From Moringa oleifera (lineage: Eukaryota; Streptophyta; Magnoliopsida; Brassicales; Moringaceae): a stretch of DNA of 64,000 bases. Position numbers and translations under genes: made by a program. Positions within the stretch are counted from its first letter, which is position 1. Each line of letters starts with the position of its first letter. The stretch covers positions 7,008,001 to 7,072,000 of the forward strand of contig JAJFZO010000609.1 in assembly GCA_021397835.1 (NCBI GenBank), read 5' to 3'. The notes below the pieces were generated by a model that did not search any database, was not told the DNA's origin, and worked only from the letters and a program-made list of their open reading frames with translations. Shown here piece by piece: positions 11,729 through 23,689 of the stretch.

Positions 11729-14352
11729 ATGCGCGTTATTGTAACTTGGAATGGTGAGTGGTTCGAGTTAAGACGAAGTTTTGAGTATACTAGTAGGATT
11801 ATCAAAACTCGAGGTTATGTTATTCAAAAGGATTTGACACATGCACAGTTATTGGTTTTAGTTAAATCTTGCATTGATACAGATTTCTTTAATTATGATA
11901 TTACACTACACACCATAGTGAGGTCCGAGGAAACTACCATGAAAATTGAGTTAGTGAATGATGATGATGTTAAGTTCATGTTGTATGATGATAACATAAT
12001 ACCCCGTGTAATTGTGGATTTGGTAGAGCGACATAATGTTGAGAATACACATGGTATATGTGAAGGTGAAAATTCAAAACGAATCAATCAGTTAAACTCT
12101 TGTATTAGGAGCAATGAGGTTACAAATGCAATCCCCAATGTACAGACCCATCCAATTATTCAAGGTAAAAATTTGGGCATGGAATCATTATTCCATAATG
12201 AGACTCCCCAAAACACTCAGAATACTGATGAAATCAACATAGATGAGTCGATAGACTATGACGTTGGGTGTGAGTATCCAGTCCCAGATATTGAGCCCAC
12301 TCAACCTATCGAAGAAGAGCAAAGTAAACCCATTATGGAAGTTGAGCTTAATGATGAGAACTTGCCTTCTGTACCACGTTCAATCCCACCTTATGTGCCA
12401 CTTGCATGCCCTGAAGCACATAATAATATAAGTGATGGTGTTAATAAGAGGTATAGTGTGTTGGGTGCTGAATTACACTGCATTGTTCTGGCTTCTACCA
12501 TGGAATCAGTGACTCCAACTAACACCCTTACTAGAGGTCAATTTTTCTCAAATAAGAAAGAGTTGAAGCGATTTTTAGGTATATATGCATTGACTCAGAA
12601 CTTTGAATTTAGAGTCACTAGATCTAACAAATCAATATTTGAGATTGCTTGTAGAGAAAAAAATTGTGCATGGAATCTCCGCGCTGTAAAAGTTGCACAA
12701 GGATAATTCTTTCAAATTAGATGTTGTGATTTAACCCACACTTGCACAATTGAGGAGTTGCATCGACGACATTGACAAGCAACTTCTACCATTATTGGAG
12801 AAATTATTGCCCAGCGGTTATCGACTAATACTAAAATTATTAAGCCGAAAGATATCATAAGTGACATGAAAGAATTATATGACATACAAATTTTATATAG
12901 CAAAGCTTGGAAGGTGAAAGAATACCCATTGTTTCGTACTTATGGTGACCCAGTTGAATCATACCAACAATTACCATCATATTGTCACATGTTACAAATA
13001 GCTAATCTAGGAACTAAGGCTCACATATGCATAGAAGATGAGACTAATCGATTTAAGTATTTCTTTCTAGCTCTTGGACAATCATTAAGGGGGTTTCATT
13101 CAGTGATTAGACCAGTTATTGCTATCGATGCCACTCACTTGAAAGAAAGATTCCATGGTGTCATGTTTTAGCTGTGTGTAAGGATGGAAATGAACAGATA
13201 TACCCACTTGCATTTGGTTATGGTGACTCGGAAAGCTATGAGGCTTGGGAATGATTTTTGGAGCAACTAAAGGAAGCTATTGGTCATGTTGATGACTTGG
13301 TTATTATATTGGATCGTCATGCTAGTATTGCAAAGGCCATTGTAAATGTCTTCCCCGATTCTTGTCATGGGTTATGGTCTTGGCATATGGCCCAAAATAT
13401 AAAGAATAAATTCAAGAGAGAAGAAGTGTCCAAGATATTCTATAGTGTAGCAAGGACATATCGAGAGTCTGAATTTAGTCAATTTATGACTGAATTGCAA
13501 GCTAATCACCCTCAAGCATTTGAATATATCATGAAGGAAGATCCGAGGAAATGGTCACTTGTGTATTGCCCTCGAAGACGATACCAACTCATGATCTTCG
13601 AATTCATGCTTTGATTTGCCGCGAGTTACCCGTCATGGCTTTAATGGAATTCATTAGAGATATGATGCAATGTTGGTTTTATGATAGGTATGAGAAAGCT
13701 AAGATTTGGAAAGCACAATTAACTGAATGGGTCCACTCTTTGATGAATGAAAGACAAAAAGTTTCATTACAGATGACAGCTTCTAACATTGATTGGAATG
13801 TATTTGTAGTCAAGCATAAGGGTAAAGAGGTGGTTGTTAACCTCATGGAATGTACTTGCACTTGTAGAGAATTTTAGACTGATCAGTTGCCATGTGCACA
13901 TGCACTAGCTGCATCCAGGTGACATTTATTGTTTGTTGATAACATTTTTTTATTTTTCATTATTATTTTAATAACTTCGTTACTTTTCATTTTTTTACAG
14001 GGAGATAAACATTGATTTTATAACACTTTGCTCTGACTATTACAAGTAAGAGTACTTAGTAGCAATATACAAGAGTACTTAGTAACAGCATACAATGAGC
14101 CAATCTATCCAGTGGGTGACAAGTCTGATTAGAATGTTCCTGAAGACGTCAAAAATGTTGTTGTATTATCGCCGAATAATGGTAAGCATGCAGGTCATCC
14201 AAAAAAGCAAAGAATACCCTTCAGTAAGGAAAGAACACAACAAAAAAAAATATTCTAGGTGCAGCCAATATGGACACAATCGGTTGACATGTTCAAATCC
14301 ACAATATCATGATCAAAGAAATCAATTTCAATCAGCAAATGTGTCAGAATAG
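11729..14352 (+). pseudogene. MURA-type transposase relic of MULE-1
   Basis: The N-terminal MRVIVTWNGEW is followed by a MuDR-type DNA-binding region with GQFFSNKKELKRFL and CREKNCAWNLRA (about 12540-12690). Next comes the MULE catalytic domain with VIAIDATHLK (first Asp, about 13115-13145), ILDRHASI (second Asp, about 13306-13330) and CHGLWSWHMAQN. After that are a SWIM zinc finger (CTCREF, then LPCAHALAAS, about 13853-13917) and a zinc knuckle with RCSQYGHNRLTC (about 14260-14292) whose first Cys is Tyr. Breaks: a stop after VAQG (about 12703), a frameshift after FHGVMF (about 13168), TGG-to-TGA near 13254, a frameshift near 13550 and CAG-to-TAG near 13876. The gene once cut and joined the element's ends and is now inactive. 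Confidence 0.9.
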
Positions 14353-15060
14353 TTGCAACGTAGTTATTACAATTGTGGTGTAGGTTGGACATAGCTCACA
14401 GATTTGCACTACTACCCATTGTTTATCTATAATTGATAATAATATCATTGACTTATGATATATAATATTTTTTATTATTGTTAATTTATTGTACAATTGA
14501 GAAACAAACTGTTGATTTGTTATCTTTTGATACCGTCAACTTATCATATATTTGAGATTATCACAAGTAATGCACGTAGGAATATACCAGAATCATATGA
14601 TAATAACTTATCCCATTAACGTGAGAAGTCTCATATATCATGACATCTGTTTGATAAAATCGTATGATGATTGTTAATAGTTCGTACCATCATTTTGATA
14701 GAAATCGTATCATATTGTCTGATTTCGTGACATCTTGGTTATTATTATTTTTATCATCATGTTGTCTAAGTTTTGTAATATGTTTTAGTTAAAATTTTAT
14801 CATTATTACTTTTATTTCGTTTCTTTTTGGCTTAAACATAAGATTGGCTTAGTTTCATAACATCTTTTAGTTAAAATCTTATCATAATTACTCCTATCTC
14901 ATTCTTTCTTATTTTAAATGTAAGATTGATCTAATTTCGTAATATTTTTCATATAAATCATATGATAATTGCTGTCATTCAATATTACTTTCTTATATAT
15001 AAAATATAAATACAAAAATATAATATAAAATAATTATGTGAAAAATAATGTGAGCTATCA
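14353..15060. other. Spacer between the two convergent MULE-1 genes
   Basis: No coding sequence seen. It contains scattered cgtgac, cgtatc and cgtacc boxes resembling the motif of the 147-bp repeats, for example tttcgtgacatc near 14734. Confidence 0.5.
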
Positions 15061-18000
15061 TTATGAGTCATCATTCTCATCAGTTGGGTTTGCAAATACA
15101 TAAACAGTCATGTGCTTTCTAATTTTTGGCATTTGGGTATCGGTGTACTTCAGTGGCTTGCCAACTGAATAAATGCTTTATGGCATATAGCATATGAGGG
15201 CCGCAATTACCACTGCATAAAAAAAAAGAAGAAAGTATGCCAATTAACATGTGTTAAAAAACTGATAACATTAGAAATGTAAATAAATCGATATGACTAA
15301 AACTTACGATGTTTTTTGCTGAGGGACTTGAGATTGTGGATGTAATGTGCATGACAATGGAGTTGTAGGAATTGCAACATCAGGTTTGGCGATGAAGTAA
15401 CCCCTTCTTAACAAAAAACTAGGAAACATGAATCTGAAACAATTTTGCTGTCGAATTCGCACTTTTGGTGGCACATGTTGTCGATACGAAGTCATAAATG
15501 CGCAAACTAAATTTTTGCAGATCGATGACAACAACAAGCCAATGCACTCCATTAATATGGCATGGCACTAACAGCTGCAATTGCTCATATTTTAGTGAAA
15601 ATGAAATATTGCTAAAATTAATTACTTAAAGTGATGAAGATAAATTTTTTTTTTACCTTATTGATAGTGTGCCATGGTGGGCAGCCATCACAAAATGTTC
15701 CACGCACACGCTCTAGAAGACCATCGTCCTATTTGGTGGGTGTCCCATTGTGAGTTTGTTGGAGGACCATCAGCATCTAGATCTACTTAGTACTTATTAT
15801 ATATTGAAAAAAACATGTCTACAAAACCATTTAGAAAAAAAATTAAGGAGATTGTCAAACAATAAACAAAAAGCAGTGTAATAAAAAAATATCAATGAAA
15901 ATTATCAAAACTTACATAAAGTAAAGGGTCACAAATGCATATATCCTGTTTATGTACATTTAAAAACTCCTTCTGTCATTTTCTTAGTAGGTATAAATAA
16001 GCATCAATGTGCTGCAAAAACCAAGTGAAAATGTCAGAAAATATTAAATATGAACAAAAATCATAATACTTGATATGAAATCATATAACTTTGGCACGAA
16101 ATGATGTAATCTAGGCACGAATTATAATACTTGGCACAAAATGATGAAATCTAGGCACGAATCATAATATTTGACACGAAATGATGCAATCTAAGCACGA
16201 ATCATAATACTTGACACGAAATCTTAACACAAAATAATACAATCTAAGCACGAATCATAATACTTGACACGAAAACATAAATATAGAGATGAATAACTAC
16301 ATATAAAATTATATAAAATGAAGCATGAATCATAATACTGAGACGAAATCATATAACTGGACACGAATCATAATACGTAACATGATAGCATATAAACTAG
16401 ACACGAATCATAATACTTGATACATAAGCATATAACATAGGCATCAATCCCAATATTTGATACAAAATATTACACCTAAGTGCAAATCATATAAATTAGA
16501 CATGATTTAGTATGATGGTGACATACCGAATCATCGATCCATTGATCATTAACCTCAAATGTGCGAAACCACTCGATACTGACAGAATAACCAATATGTA
16601 CATTGCGACTGCATTACAGAAGTTAGTTTGTTATTTATGTGATATTTATAAAGAAAATATATGATATCTATTAAAAAAATTATATATAAGTTAACTCACT
16701 ATGACATTGATGATCCCTTCATAAACGCTTCATATTCATTACATATGTCTTCATCCAGCTGCAACTTTGAATCAATCATTTACTCGGACCTAGCACGTTT
16801 ATGTTCAGTGGGGTCAACGTATGGACTACACAGCTATCTAGACCACTTACGCGTCCTACAAACTGGTACCACATTATCTTCCTTTGGTGGAATGATCGCT
16901 AAGTCCGTTAAACCCACCACAGCCTCTTTCAGCCTCAATGGCTTCATCTCCATCCCCCATGTCCTCACTCCTAACCTCACTTACATTAATAGGTTCTTGA
17001 GAATATTGGCCATGAGCAGCTGAAGAGTATGCACTAGAAGTTGCATCATTACCACCCTACAAGAGACGAAAAGTTAATTTTACAATAAATTATATTGTAA
17101 CGAAACTTATGATCTTGTACACAAATAAGGATAAAATTACCTCGTTTTGGCGTGTGCCAATCTTAGTGCGTGTAGGATCTCGATCAGAGGAGACAACTTG
17201 TTGAAGTTCGTGTTTGATAAAGTATATGGCAATAATAAGCTCGATGTGATTACTCAATATTCTTGCATTCATGAGATTTACCTTCACCTCTAAGTCATCG
17301 AAACGACAGTAAATCTCAGTATCTTTCTCTACACTCTTAGTCTGTGATCTCTCAGCTTGGGATTCTTTACCCATAGCTGCAGTTCTCATTCTCGTATTCT
17401 CTGCCATAACCTCCTCCCTGAAATCTGTATGTACCATATCCTCTTGTTCTCCTCCAACATCCTCCCTTCCATTTCCCTCTATATCTTCAACCTTAACCTC
17501 ATCCTCATCCTCATCTCCATCCTCATCTCTTAGTCGTGAAGTAGCATTGTGTCTAGATCGTCGCTACATTTAATCATCGATCAAACAAATTAATTAGTCA
17601 TCAATGAAAAAATTAAATAATGAAGACATAATATACATATATATATTAACATATAACTAATATTAATTAAATATTATAAGGTTTTGTATACATTTTCTAC
17701 CTTTAATAAGGTAGGCAATTTTGCAAGATTTTTTCTTCTTGTAGCCATGAAATTCTCATCATCCTCATCATCTTCACTCGTCGAAGCATTGTTATGCTTA
17801 TTGAGCCGATGTTGTTTTGTTGCACCAAGATGCAGAGGTAACACGCTCTCATCAATTCCTAGGTAATATGAGGCTTCACATTTATTAGGAGTCGACTCAA
17901 CTTTGACCTTCACTATCATCTAAAACAATAATCAAATATTAATTCAAATAACAATTTTTTAAATAAAATTACTTACATATTAATAATTTTAAAATCATGA

Positions 18001-19231
18001 AAAATATAACTAAAAATGTGCAAATGGTGTCACGAAAGTCTAAATTGAAATGAATTTTGACTTTAAAAGATGTCACGTAAATAGTAAAACTTTGCACGAA
18101 ATGGTGAATCTTGGCACAAAAATGGTGAATCTTGGCACGAAATGGTTAATCTTGGTACGAAAATGATAAATCTTGACATGTTTATGTAAAAACAAAAAAA
18201 CAAAGACTTCACTATTGTTATAACGATTTCTAAGTATTGTCACGATAGTGTGAATGATGCAATGAAATAATATATTGCATATGAATTCAATCAATAATGA
18301 TACGAATTTAAACGTACCTTGTTTGTAAAAATTCTCTTACAGTGGCCACTATGTGGCTTATGATCAAATTTCCACCAACAAATTTTAGGCAATGGTGATC
18401 TTACTATTCGTGTGGCATGCTGCTTCGTGCTAGGTATCACCTCAAATGCAAAAATCTTAAAATAAAAAGATAAGTTAGTTATTGCAAAGTCTTTGAAAAA
18501 GTAAATAAAAATAGATACCAACAAGTTTAATACCTGTAGTACCCATACAAAACCAAATATGTTGTATGATAATTCCCCACGTTGAGTATTTCGAGTGGTT
18601 AGAGCGTTTTTGAAATAACTCAATGAGTTACAGTAGACTAAGGTACCCCATGGAAAGCTATTGAATGCTTCTAAGTTTTCGACAAGGTGAAAATGCCACT
18701 GAGGGATATGTTGTTGCTCATCACTGCCTTTGATGAAGGCATTGAGTAAGTAAACCAACGCAAGCTTTACTGCATCATCGGAATCTTCATCAAATTCTCC
18801 TTTAAGTAGTTTTGACTTAACAGAACTAGTGGTAACCTTGTTCTTCCCATCAAAATACTTAGCATGGATGCCAAACTGATTTTGTGCAATCAAATTTGTG
18901 TCCAGTAGCTCTCCAAATCTCAATCCGATGATTAAACAAATTCTTTCTTACCAAAACGTACTTCGTACTTCCCAAGTCGAAACCACATTTCTTCATTATT
19001 AGGTTGCTCAATCTGTCGAAGTAGTAAATTTTGGATGACTAAGCCAGAAAATATGAAATCCTCATTCACTTCCAAGAAGTGACCAAGGCAGGTGGTATTG
19101 AACTTCTGCCTTTGAGAGTCATTCAAAACACGTTTTATATTTGATACAACATCAATATCACGGTGCTTCAATACTCTGGCTGAAAGCTTCCAACTCTCCT
19201 TAAGAATCAAATATTTCTTAGTAACATCCAT
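15061..19231 (-). pseudogene. DUF1985 / Ulp1-like cysteine protease gene relic of MULE-1
   Basis: Read on the minus strand, it starts MDVTKKYLILKESWKLSAR at 19231. A DUF1985-like region follows (about 19231-18540), with LGHFLEVNEDF, the break near 18930, DDAVKLALVYLL and FPWGTLVYCNSL. A charged middle part (17919-17090) comes next. A C48 (Ulp1/SUMO-protease) domain in short exons ends it: SIEWFRTFEVNDQWIDDS (about 16590-16525), HIDAYLYLLRK (about 16010), the catalytic His in GVHWLVVVIDL (about 15545-15512) and the catalytic Cys in SGNCGPHMLYAIKHL (about 15215-15170). It ends NDDS at 15061. Breaks include CGA-to-TGA after YLLRK and frameshifts around the DUF1985 and C-terminal parts. Such genes are known passengers of KI-MULEs; their role in transposition is unknown. 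Confidence 0.8.
16070..16510. repeat. Degenerate short repeats of GCACGAATCATAATACTTG
   Basis: A unit resembling gcacgaatcataatacttg plus acacgaaatgatgcaatcta recurs about eight times with drift. It lies in an intron-like part of the protease relic. A smaller cluster of ggcacgaaatggtgaatctt is at about 18088-18170. The core is TTCGTGCC on the opposite strand, as in the 147-bp repeats of the left half. Confidence 0.8.
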
Positions 19232-19999
19232 CTGTACAGGAAAAAAAATAAATAATGGATGAATGTATTAAGGATTTATAAAATGTTGATACGAAATTAA
19301 AAAAATTGATACAAAAACTTAAGATGTTGATACAAATTTATGAAAGAAGAAACAATTTCCTAAAAGTTATTATGATGTTTAATAATACACTAAGATTCAT
19401 ATGACTTAAACCCAAGTTAGCAACATTTGTTTGTGAAATTTAAGGTCAAGCACCACAAATGAAAGAGTAAAACGCAGTTCATGTACATAATACACACCAA
19501 TATACACACCAATATACCCAATGTTCTCAAAAAAATTAATCAACTTCAAAGTATTGAAAGAAAAATGAAAATAATATACATTGATATACCCAGTCATTAG
19601 AGATTCATAAACTAGCAACTTAAATCATTTAAAACATGATAGAAGCATTTAATCAAGTTTCCATATACAAAAATAAAAGTAAACATGTAAAAGAAAATGG
19701 AGAATCAGACATCGTAAGAAGATTTGGTTCGTGGGTATCTAAAATGCAAAAACTCTAAACTTTGTGCCGAAATAATCGTTTTAAAACATACCTTTGTATA
19801 TTTTTAATACTTTCGATAATTCCTCGATGTTTCTAGGTGATCAATTTGTAAAAATAAACACAAAATCACTTAAATCTAATGAGAGAGATTGCAAGAGACG
19901 CGAAGAAATGAAGACACTGTTAGAGAATGGGGGGAAATGTTGGTTTGACTTTTGGTATTTTTTTTAGTGAGTAAGAATGTAATTTTTACTTTTCATTAA
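19232..19999. other. Right subterminal part of MULE-1
   Basis: No gene seen. It is upstream of the protease relic and so may once have held its promoter. It contains gttgatac / gatacaaa repeats and a small cacaccaatata duplication near 19495-19513. Confidence 0.4.
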
Positions 20000-20108
20000 G
20001 GGTAACTTAGTTCGAAACTGCTCAGAAAGTGCTAAAAAAACATGAATTCAAAATATTGGTTATTTTTGTAAAATTGTATGTGCGGAGTGCTAAATATAAA
20101 AATTCCTC
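20000..20108. repeat. MULE-1 right terminal inverted repeat (about 100 bp)
   Basis: This is the inverted partner of 8551-8660. It ends in aattcctc, which reads GAGGAATT inward. The arms are diverged, so the element is not recent. Confidence 0.7.
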
Positions 20109-20117
20109 TCAAAATTA
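20109..20117. repeat. MULE-1 right target-site duplication
   Basis: This is the second copy of TCAAAATTA, identical to 8542-8550. LTR sequence resumes right after it. Confidence 0.9.
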
Positions 20118-20233
20118 TGGCCCGAGTTACGCGTTAATGATCAGTCTACCAAAGGTATGGTGGCAAGTCTGTCAAAGATATGAAGAAGTCCTATTTAATG
20201 AGGGTGGATGTCAAACCAGTTATAGGTATAACA

Positions 20234-20246
20234 TTTGCCCCCCGCT
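20234..20246 (-). other. Gypsy-1 polypurine tract
   Basis: On the minus strand the sequence CAGCGGGGGGCAAA directly precedes the LTR start TGTTATACC. A purine-rich tract at this place primes plus-strand DNA synthesis in LTR elements, and it fixes the minus orientation of the element. Confidence 0.75.
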
Positions 20247-20501
20247 GTCATTGCTTCCTTTCGAAGACTAAGGTGGGATTTGGAAATGCTTTGACTTGAC
20301 CTGACCTTGGTTGGGCTACGTTATCGTGTTTTTTGACTAAGCTTTACAAACCGTGGTTTCTTCAAGGTTGGCACTTGTGAAAACAGGGTCCCACGAATAA
20401 AGCAATTTGAATGGTATCGTTTTAGATGACTGTTGGCCTGGGCATCGATGTGGCACCATTTTATTTTTTGATTTAATGGGTTTACACCCGTCTACTTAAG
20501 T

Positions 20502-20611
20502 GTGCCATATCTCACCCATGGATTTGATGTGTCAGGTAAGCATGGCTAATGAAAGCAGAGTGCCATATCTCACCCATGGATTTGATGTGTCAGGTAAGCA
20601 TGGCTAATGAA
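20502..20611. repeat. 52-bp perfect direct duplication, period 58
   Basis: Bases 20502-20553 and 20560-20611 are identical (starting gtgccatatctcacccatgg). The exact match inside an old element shows a recent local duplication. Confidence 0.95.
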
Positions 20612-20899
20612 GTTATTAGCTACCAATTTGTTGTTCATAAATTTTCAATTTTTTGCTTTCTTGTTCACCTTTTCTTACCTGGTTTTCTTATTCTTCTTTT
20701 GCAACTTACTATCACTCGTGTTTTTTCTTGCTAATTAGTGTGTGGTACCAGGGCTTGTTTTTCATTGTTGGTTTCCTCTTCTTCACCCTGATCAATTTCT
20801 CACTTCGTTGCTTTTTTTGATGAGTTTTCCATTTTTCGATGATGCTACCTTTCATTTTGTTAATTGGGTTGTCATGAGTAATAAGGGAAGTTTTGGAGT

Positions 20900-23045
20900 G
20901 AGGGATGGTGGGATGAAGAGGGTGGTAAGCAGGCATTAGTACATAAAGAGACTAGTGTTCCTCCTCCTATGTATACTAGCATTGCATTAAATGTCTAAGA
21001 TGAGAGGCTACAGTGGATTAGGGAGAAATATCACATCTAAGATGAGGTAGAACTAGTAGTTGCTCGTTTCGAAGATAAACCTTGGCTTCTTCAAGATGGT
21101 TATTTATGTATATTTGAAGGGGCATTAGAGGTAGCGCTTCGGTTGCCCATGGATAAGTTTCAATTTTATTTTTATATGCAAATAAAGATATTGCCAACGT
21201 AATTAGCCCTTAAAATTTAGGAATATGTAGTAGCTTTTCATGCAATCTGTCGAGGGCTGAGTTTTATGGATAATCTTGAAGTTTTGTTTAACTATTTTTT
21301 TACGTAGAAAAATCATGATTTCATAGGCAAGTATCACTATTGGTATTTGGGTCCTGAAAAAGCATTGATTTTTAGTACTAAGAAGGGAGAAAAGGTGTCT
21401 AGCTCAAAAAAAAAAAAAATTAGACGAGTAATTATTTTTAAGCAAAGTGGGAAAACTCACCCTCTCTAAGTTTCTTCCCTTGCTAAATATTTTGAATTTT
21501 GATATTAGATGCAGGGTGGTCTAAGATCATCTTAAGCCTAAGTAGCTTTGCAAAGTTTATCCTTGGATGTCTATTCCCTTTAAACTCAAAGTAGTCGAGT
21601 CACCAAAACATGTGAAGGTTAGAAAACGTAAGTGTAGGAATACTAATGATAGAGTGTGAGCTTGAAATTCTCCCACTAAGAGCATTATCCGCAAGGTAGC
21701 AAAGGTCGAGCAACCATGAGTTTCTCAAATTGGGTCATTGGCCCTTCCAAGTTCCCCTGTTTTTAATCCTTTAGTCGTATGTCAAAGAACTCTTGATCTT
21801 GCTTCTATTCATGATACCTCATTTGTTAGGAGTTCTGTCTTTGTTGCCCCCATTACCTCCATAAATGAGTTAAAGTTGGTCGATAAGTCATCGTCAAGTG
21901 AAAGGATGATAATAACTTCTACTCGTATTTGTTGATTTTTATTTTATTTTGTGTTTGCTCTAAAGGTATGTTGAGGCATATGCATTTTTAAGGAGACATA
22001 GAGCATAGGTCTCATATGGACAAGAGTGGTCAAGACTAACTTTTTAAACATTTGTTTATGGTCTCTATTTTATGTCATGGGCTAACATACACTGGATGCA
22101 GATATTGGATTGATGGACAATGAGGAAAGCCATCAATTACTTCAGTAAGCCAAATCTAAGATGCATGAGAGGTCTGCCACTACTAGTTTTGATGCGACCA
22201 AACCTAAATCGAGTAACACCTCATCTACCGCACCATTAATGGAAATGCCAATGTCCTCGATCTTAAGAAGAGGGCTATTATAGGCCCCCTAGCTGATATA
22301 GTGGCCAAGAGGTCGAAGGTTAAGGAATTTGGGGTGGCCTATAGTTTATGTCAAAAATTATTGCTTTCATCTTATGTACAAAAAATTAAAGAGATTGATA
22401 ATAATGATTTTTTTAAAAGATTATTTGGCCATTTTTCTTAAGTTGAGAACTTCTCCATTATTCTTCTAATTCTTCTTTCTTTTTTTTTTAGTTTTTAAAA
22501 TAAAATTCCTTATTCAATGAGTGTAGAAAGTGACCAAGATGGAGGATAAGTAGGTGAACTCCTCTAAATTTTAGAAATTTGAAACATGAGAAGAATTCCC
22601 GAGGCATAATAGAGGTTATGTTTAAGGCCATCATTATCGTGTTAGAGCTATAAGTGAAACTCAACGCAGTGCAATTGAAAGTCACAGCTCTAAAGGGTTC
22701 TACGGCCCTGAAGGAGAAGTCGATGAAGTTCTTATGTAACAAAATTGAAGGTTTAAAGTTGTAAACCTCACTAGACTACAAACAATATACTAATGACCTT
22801 CAAGAAGCTCGTTCTATTGCTAATTTTGAAGACTTCATTAATTTCAAAGAATTGAAAGATAAGCACATACTAAACTTTTATTAGGTGGCTCGGGCCAATG
22901 TCAAGTTGAGTTGAAGGCAAGGTACCTAGACTTGGACTTGGCTAAATTGACCACTAATCTCTATGATGATGATGACGAGGTTGTAAACCTACCATAACCC
23001 CTTAAAGATGTGCTTGCAACCACCTTTACTTAAGATTTAGTAGAG
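20900..23045 (+). pseudogene. Gypsy-1 plus-strand ORF relic between pol and 3' LTR
   Basis: Plus-strand fragments include WIREKYHI (about 21015), EGALEVALRLPMDKFQFYFYMQ (split by drift, about 21117-21180), FHAICRGLSFMDNLEVLFNYF (partial, about 21237) and GKYHYWYLGPEKALIFSTKKG (partial, about 21325). They recall the 'putative gypsy type transposon' (Transposase_28) family. The 3' part ends with a KARYLDLDLAKLTTNLYDDDDEV-like acidic region near 22915-22985. Stops and frameshifts abound. The function of such ORFs in Tat-like elements is unknown. The family match is from memory and only moderately sure. Confidence 0.6.
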
Positions 23046-23689
23046 GTTATTGAGTTGGAGCATCAAGAAGTTGGAGCATTACTTGTAGGAGCTCCTCCTT
23101 CGCCCCCTCTTATAACTCTACGCTTGAAGGTTCCCTTATGATTGAGGACTAAATGAGAGTAACTTTTATGTTTATCTAAAAAGAATTTATGTGTATTGTC
23201 TTGTAAGTCACATTTGCTTTGATAATTATGGTTTTGTATTCCTTTCTTCATTTGTATTATTCTTTCCTTAAGAATGACTTTCTGCTATAATAGGGTTGAG
23301 GCGACGCTCTTAACGATAAGGTGGGCTTAAAATTTACTGTAATGGGTTTGAGCCCATCATGCTTTATGGTCAAGCAAATACTTTGTGATCTTGCCCAACT
23401 ACGTGGTAGGATTAAGGGGGTTGATGTAGTGTATCATGGCCTTGCCAATCCAGTGGTCGAGCTAAGCCTATGCAATGTTGCTTAACTATGTGGCTGGGTT
23501 GAAGGCATTAATGACATTAAAAATCCTCGAATATTTTCAACTAAGTATATATTAAAGCGGTACTACAAAATGTATATAAGTGGAAAGAGAAGGAAAAGAT
23601 AAGCGGACATATAGTAAGTTTATTAAACATAGAAATTTAAGTATTACATAAGCAACCAAGTGGAAAATATACATAAAATCTCTTTAGGT

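Larger units (their letters stand above)
8551..20108. mobile_element. MULE-1: 11.6-kb Mutator-like element with MURA and Ulp1-like genes
   Basis: Perfect 9-bp direct repeats TCAAAATTA flank the element at 8542-8550 and 20109-20117; 9 bp is the standard Mutator target duplication. The ends are imperfect inverted repeats: the left begins GAGAAAATTGATAAAAATGG and the right, read inward, begins GAGGAATTTTTATATTTAGC. Both continue to a shared catgttttta-rich block about 75 bp in. Inside are a MURA transposase relic (plus), a DUF1985/Ulp1-like protease relic (minus, convergent) and two tandem arrays. MULEs carrying both genes are known in plants as KI-MULEs (Kaonashi). This copy is too damaged to move itself. 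Confidence 0.9.
8135..20233 (-). repeat. Gypsy-1 left (3') LTR, interrupted by MULE
   Basis: Bases 8135-8550 align with about 28905-29300, and 20118-20233 align with about 29320-29433. Shared blocks include tatgagaaatac, gagaggatat-like text and gtgggcatcaa before the break, then ctaccaaaggtatggtggca and the terminal aggtataaca after it. Removing the MULE and one target copy restores a continuous LTR of about 530 bp, the same length as the right LTR. On the minus strand it begins TGTTATACCT. Confidence 0.85.
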
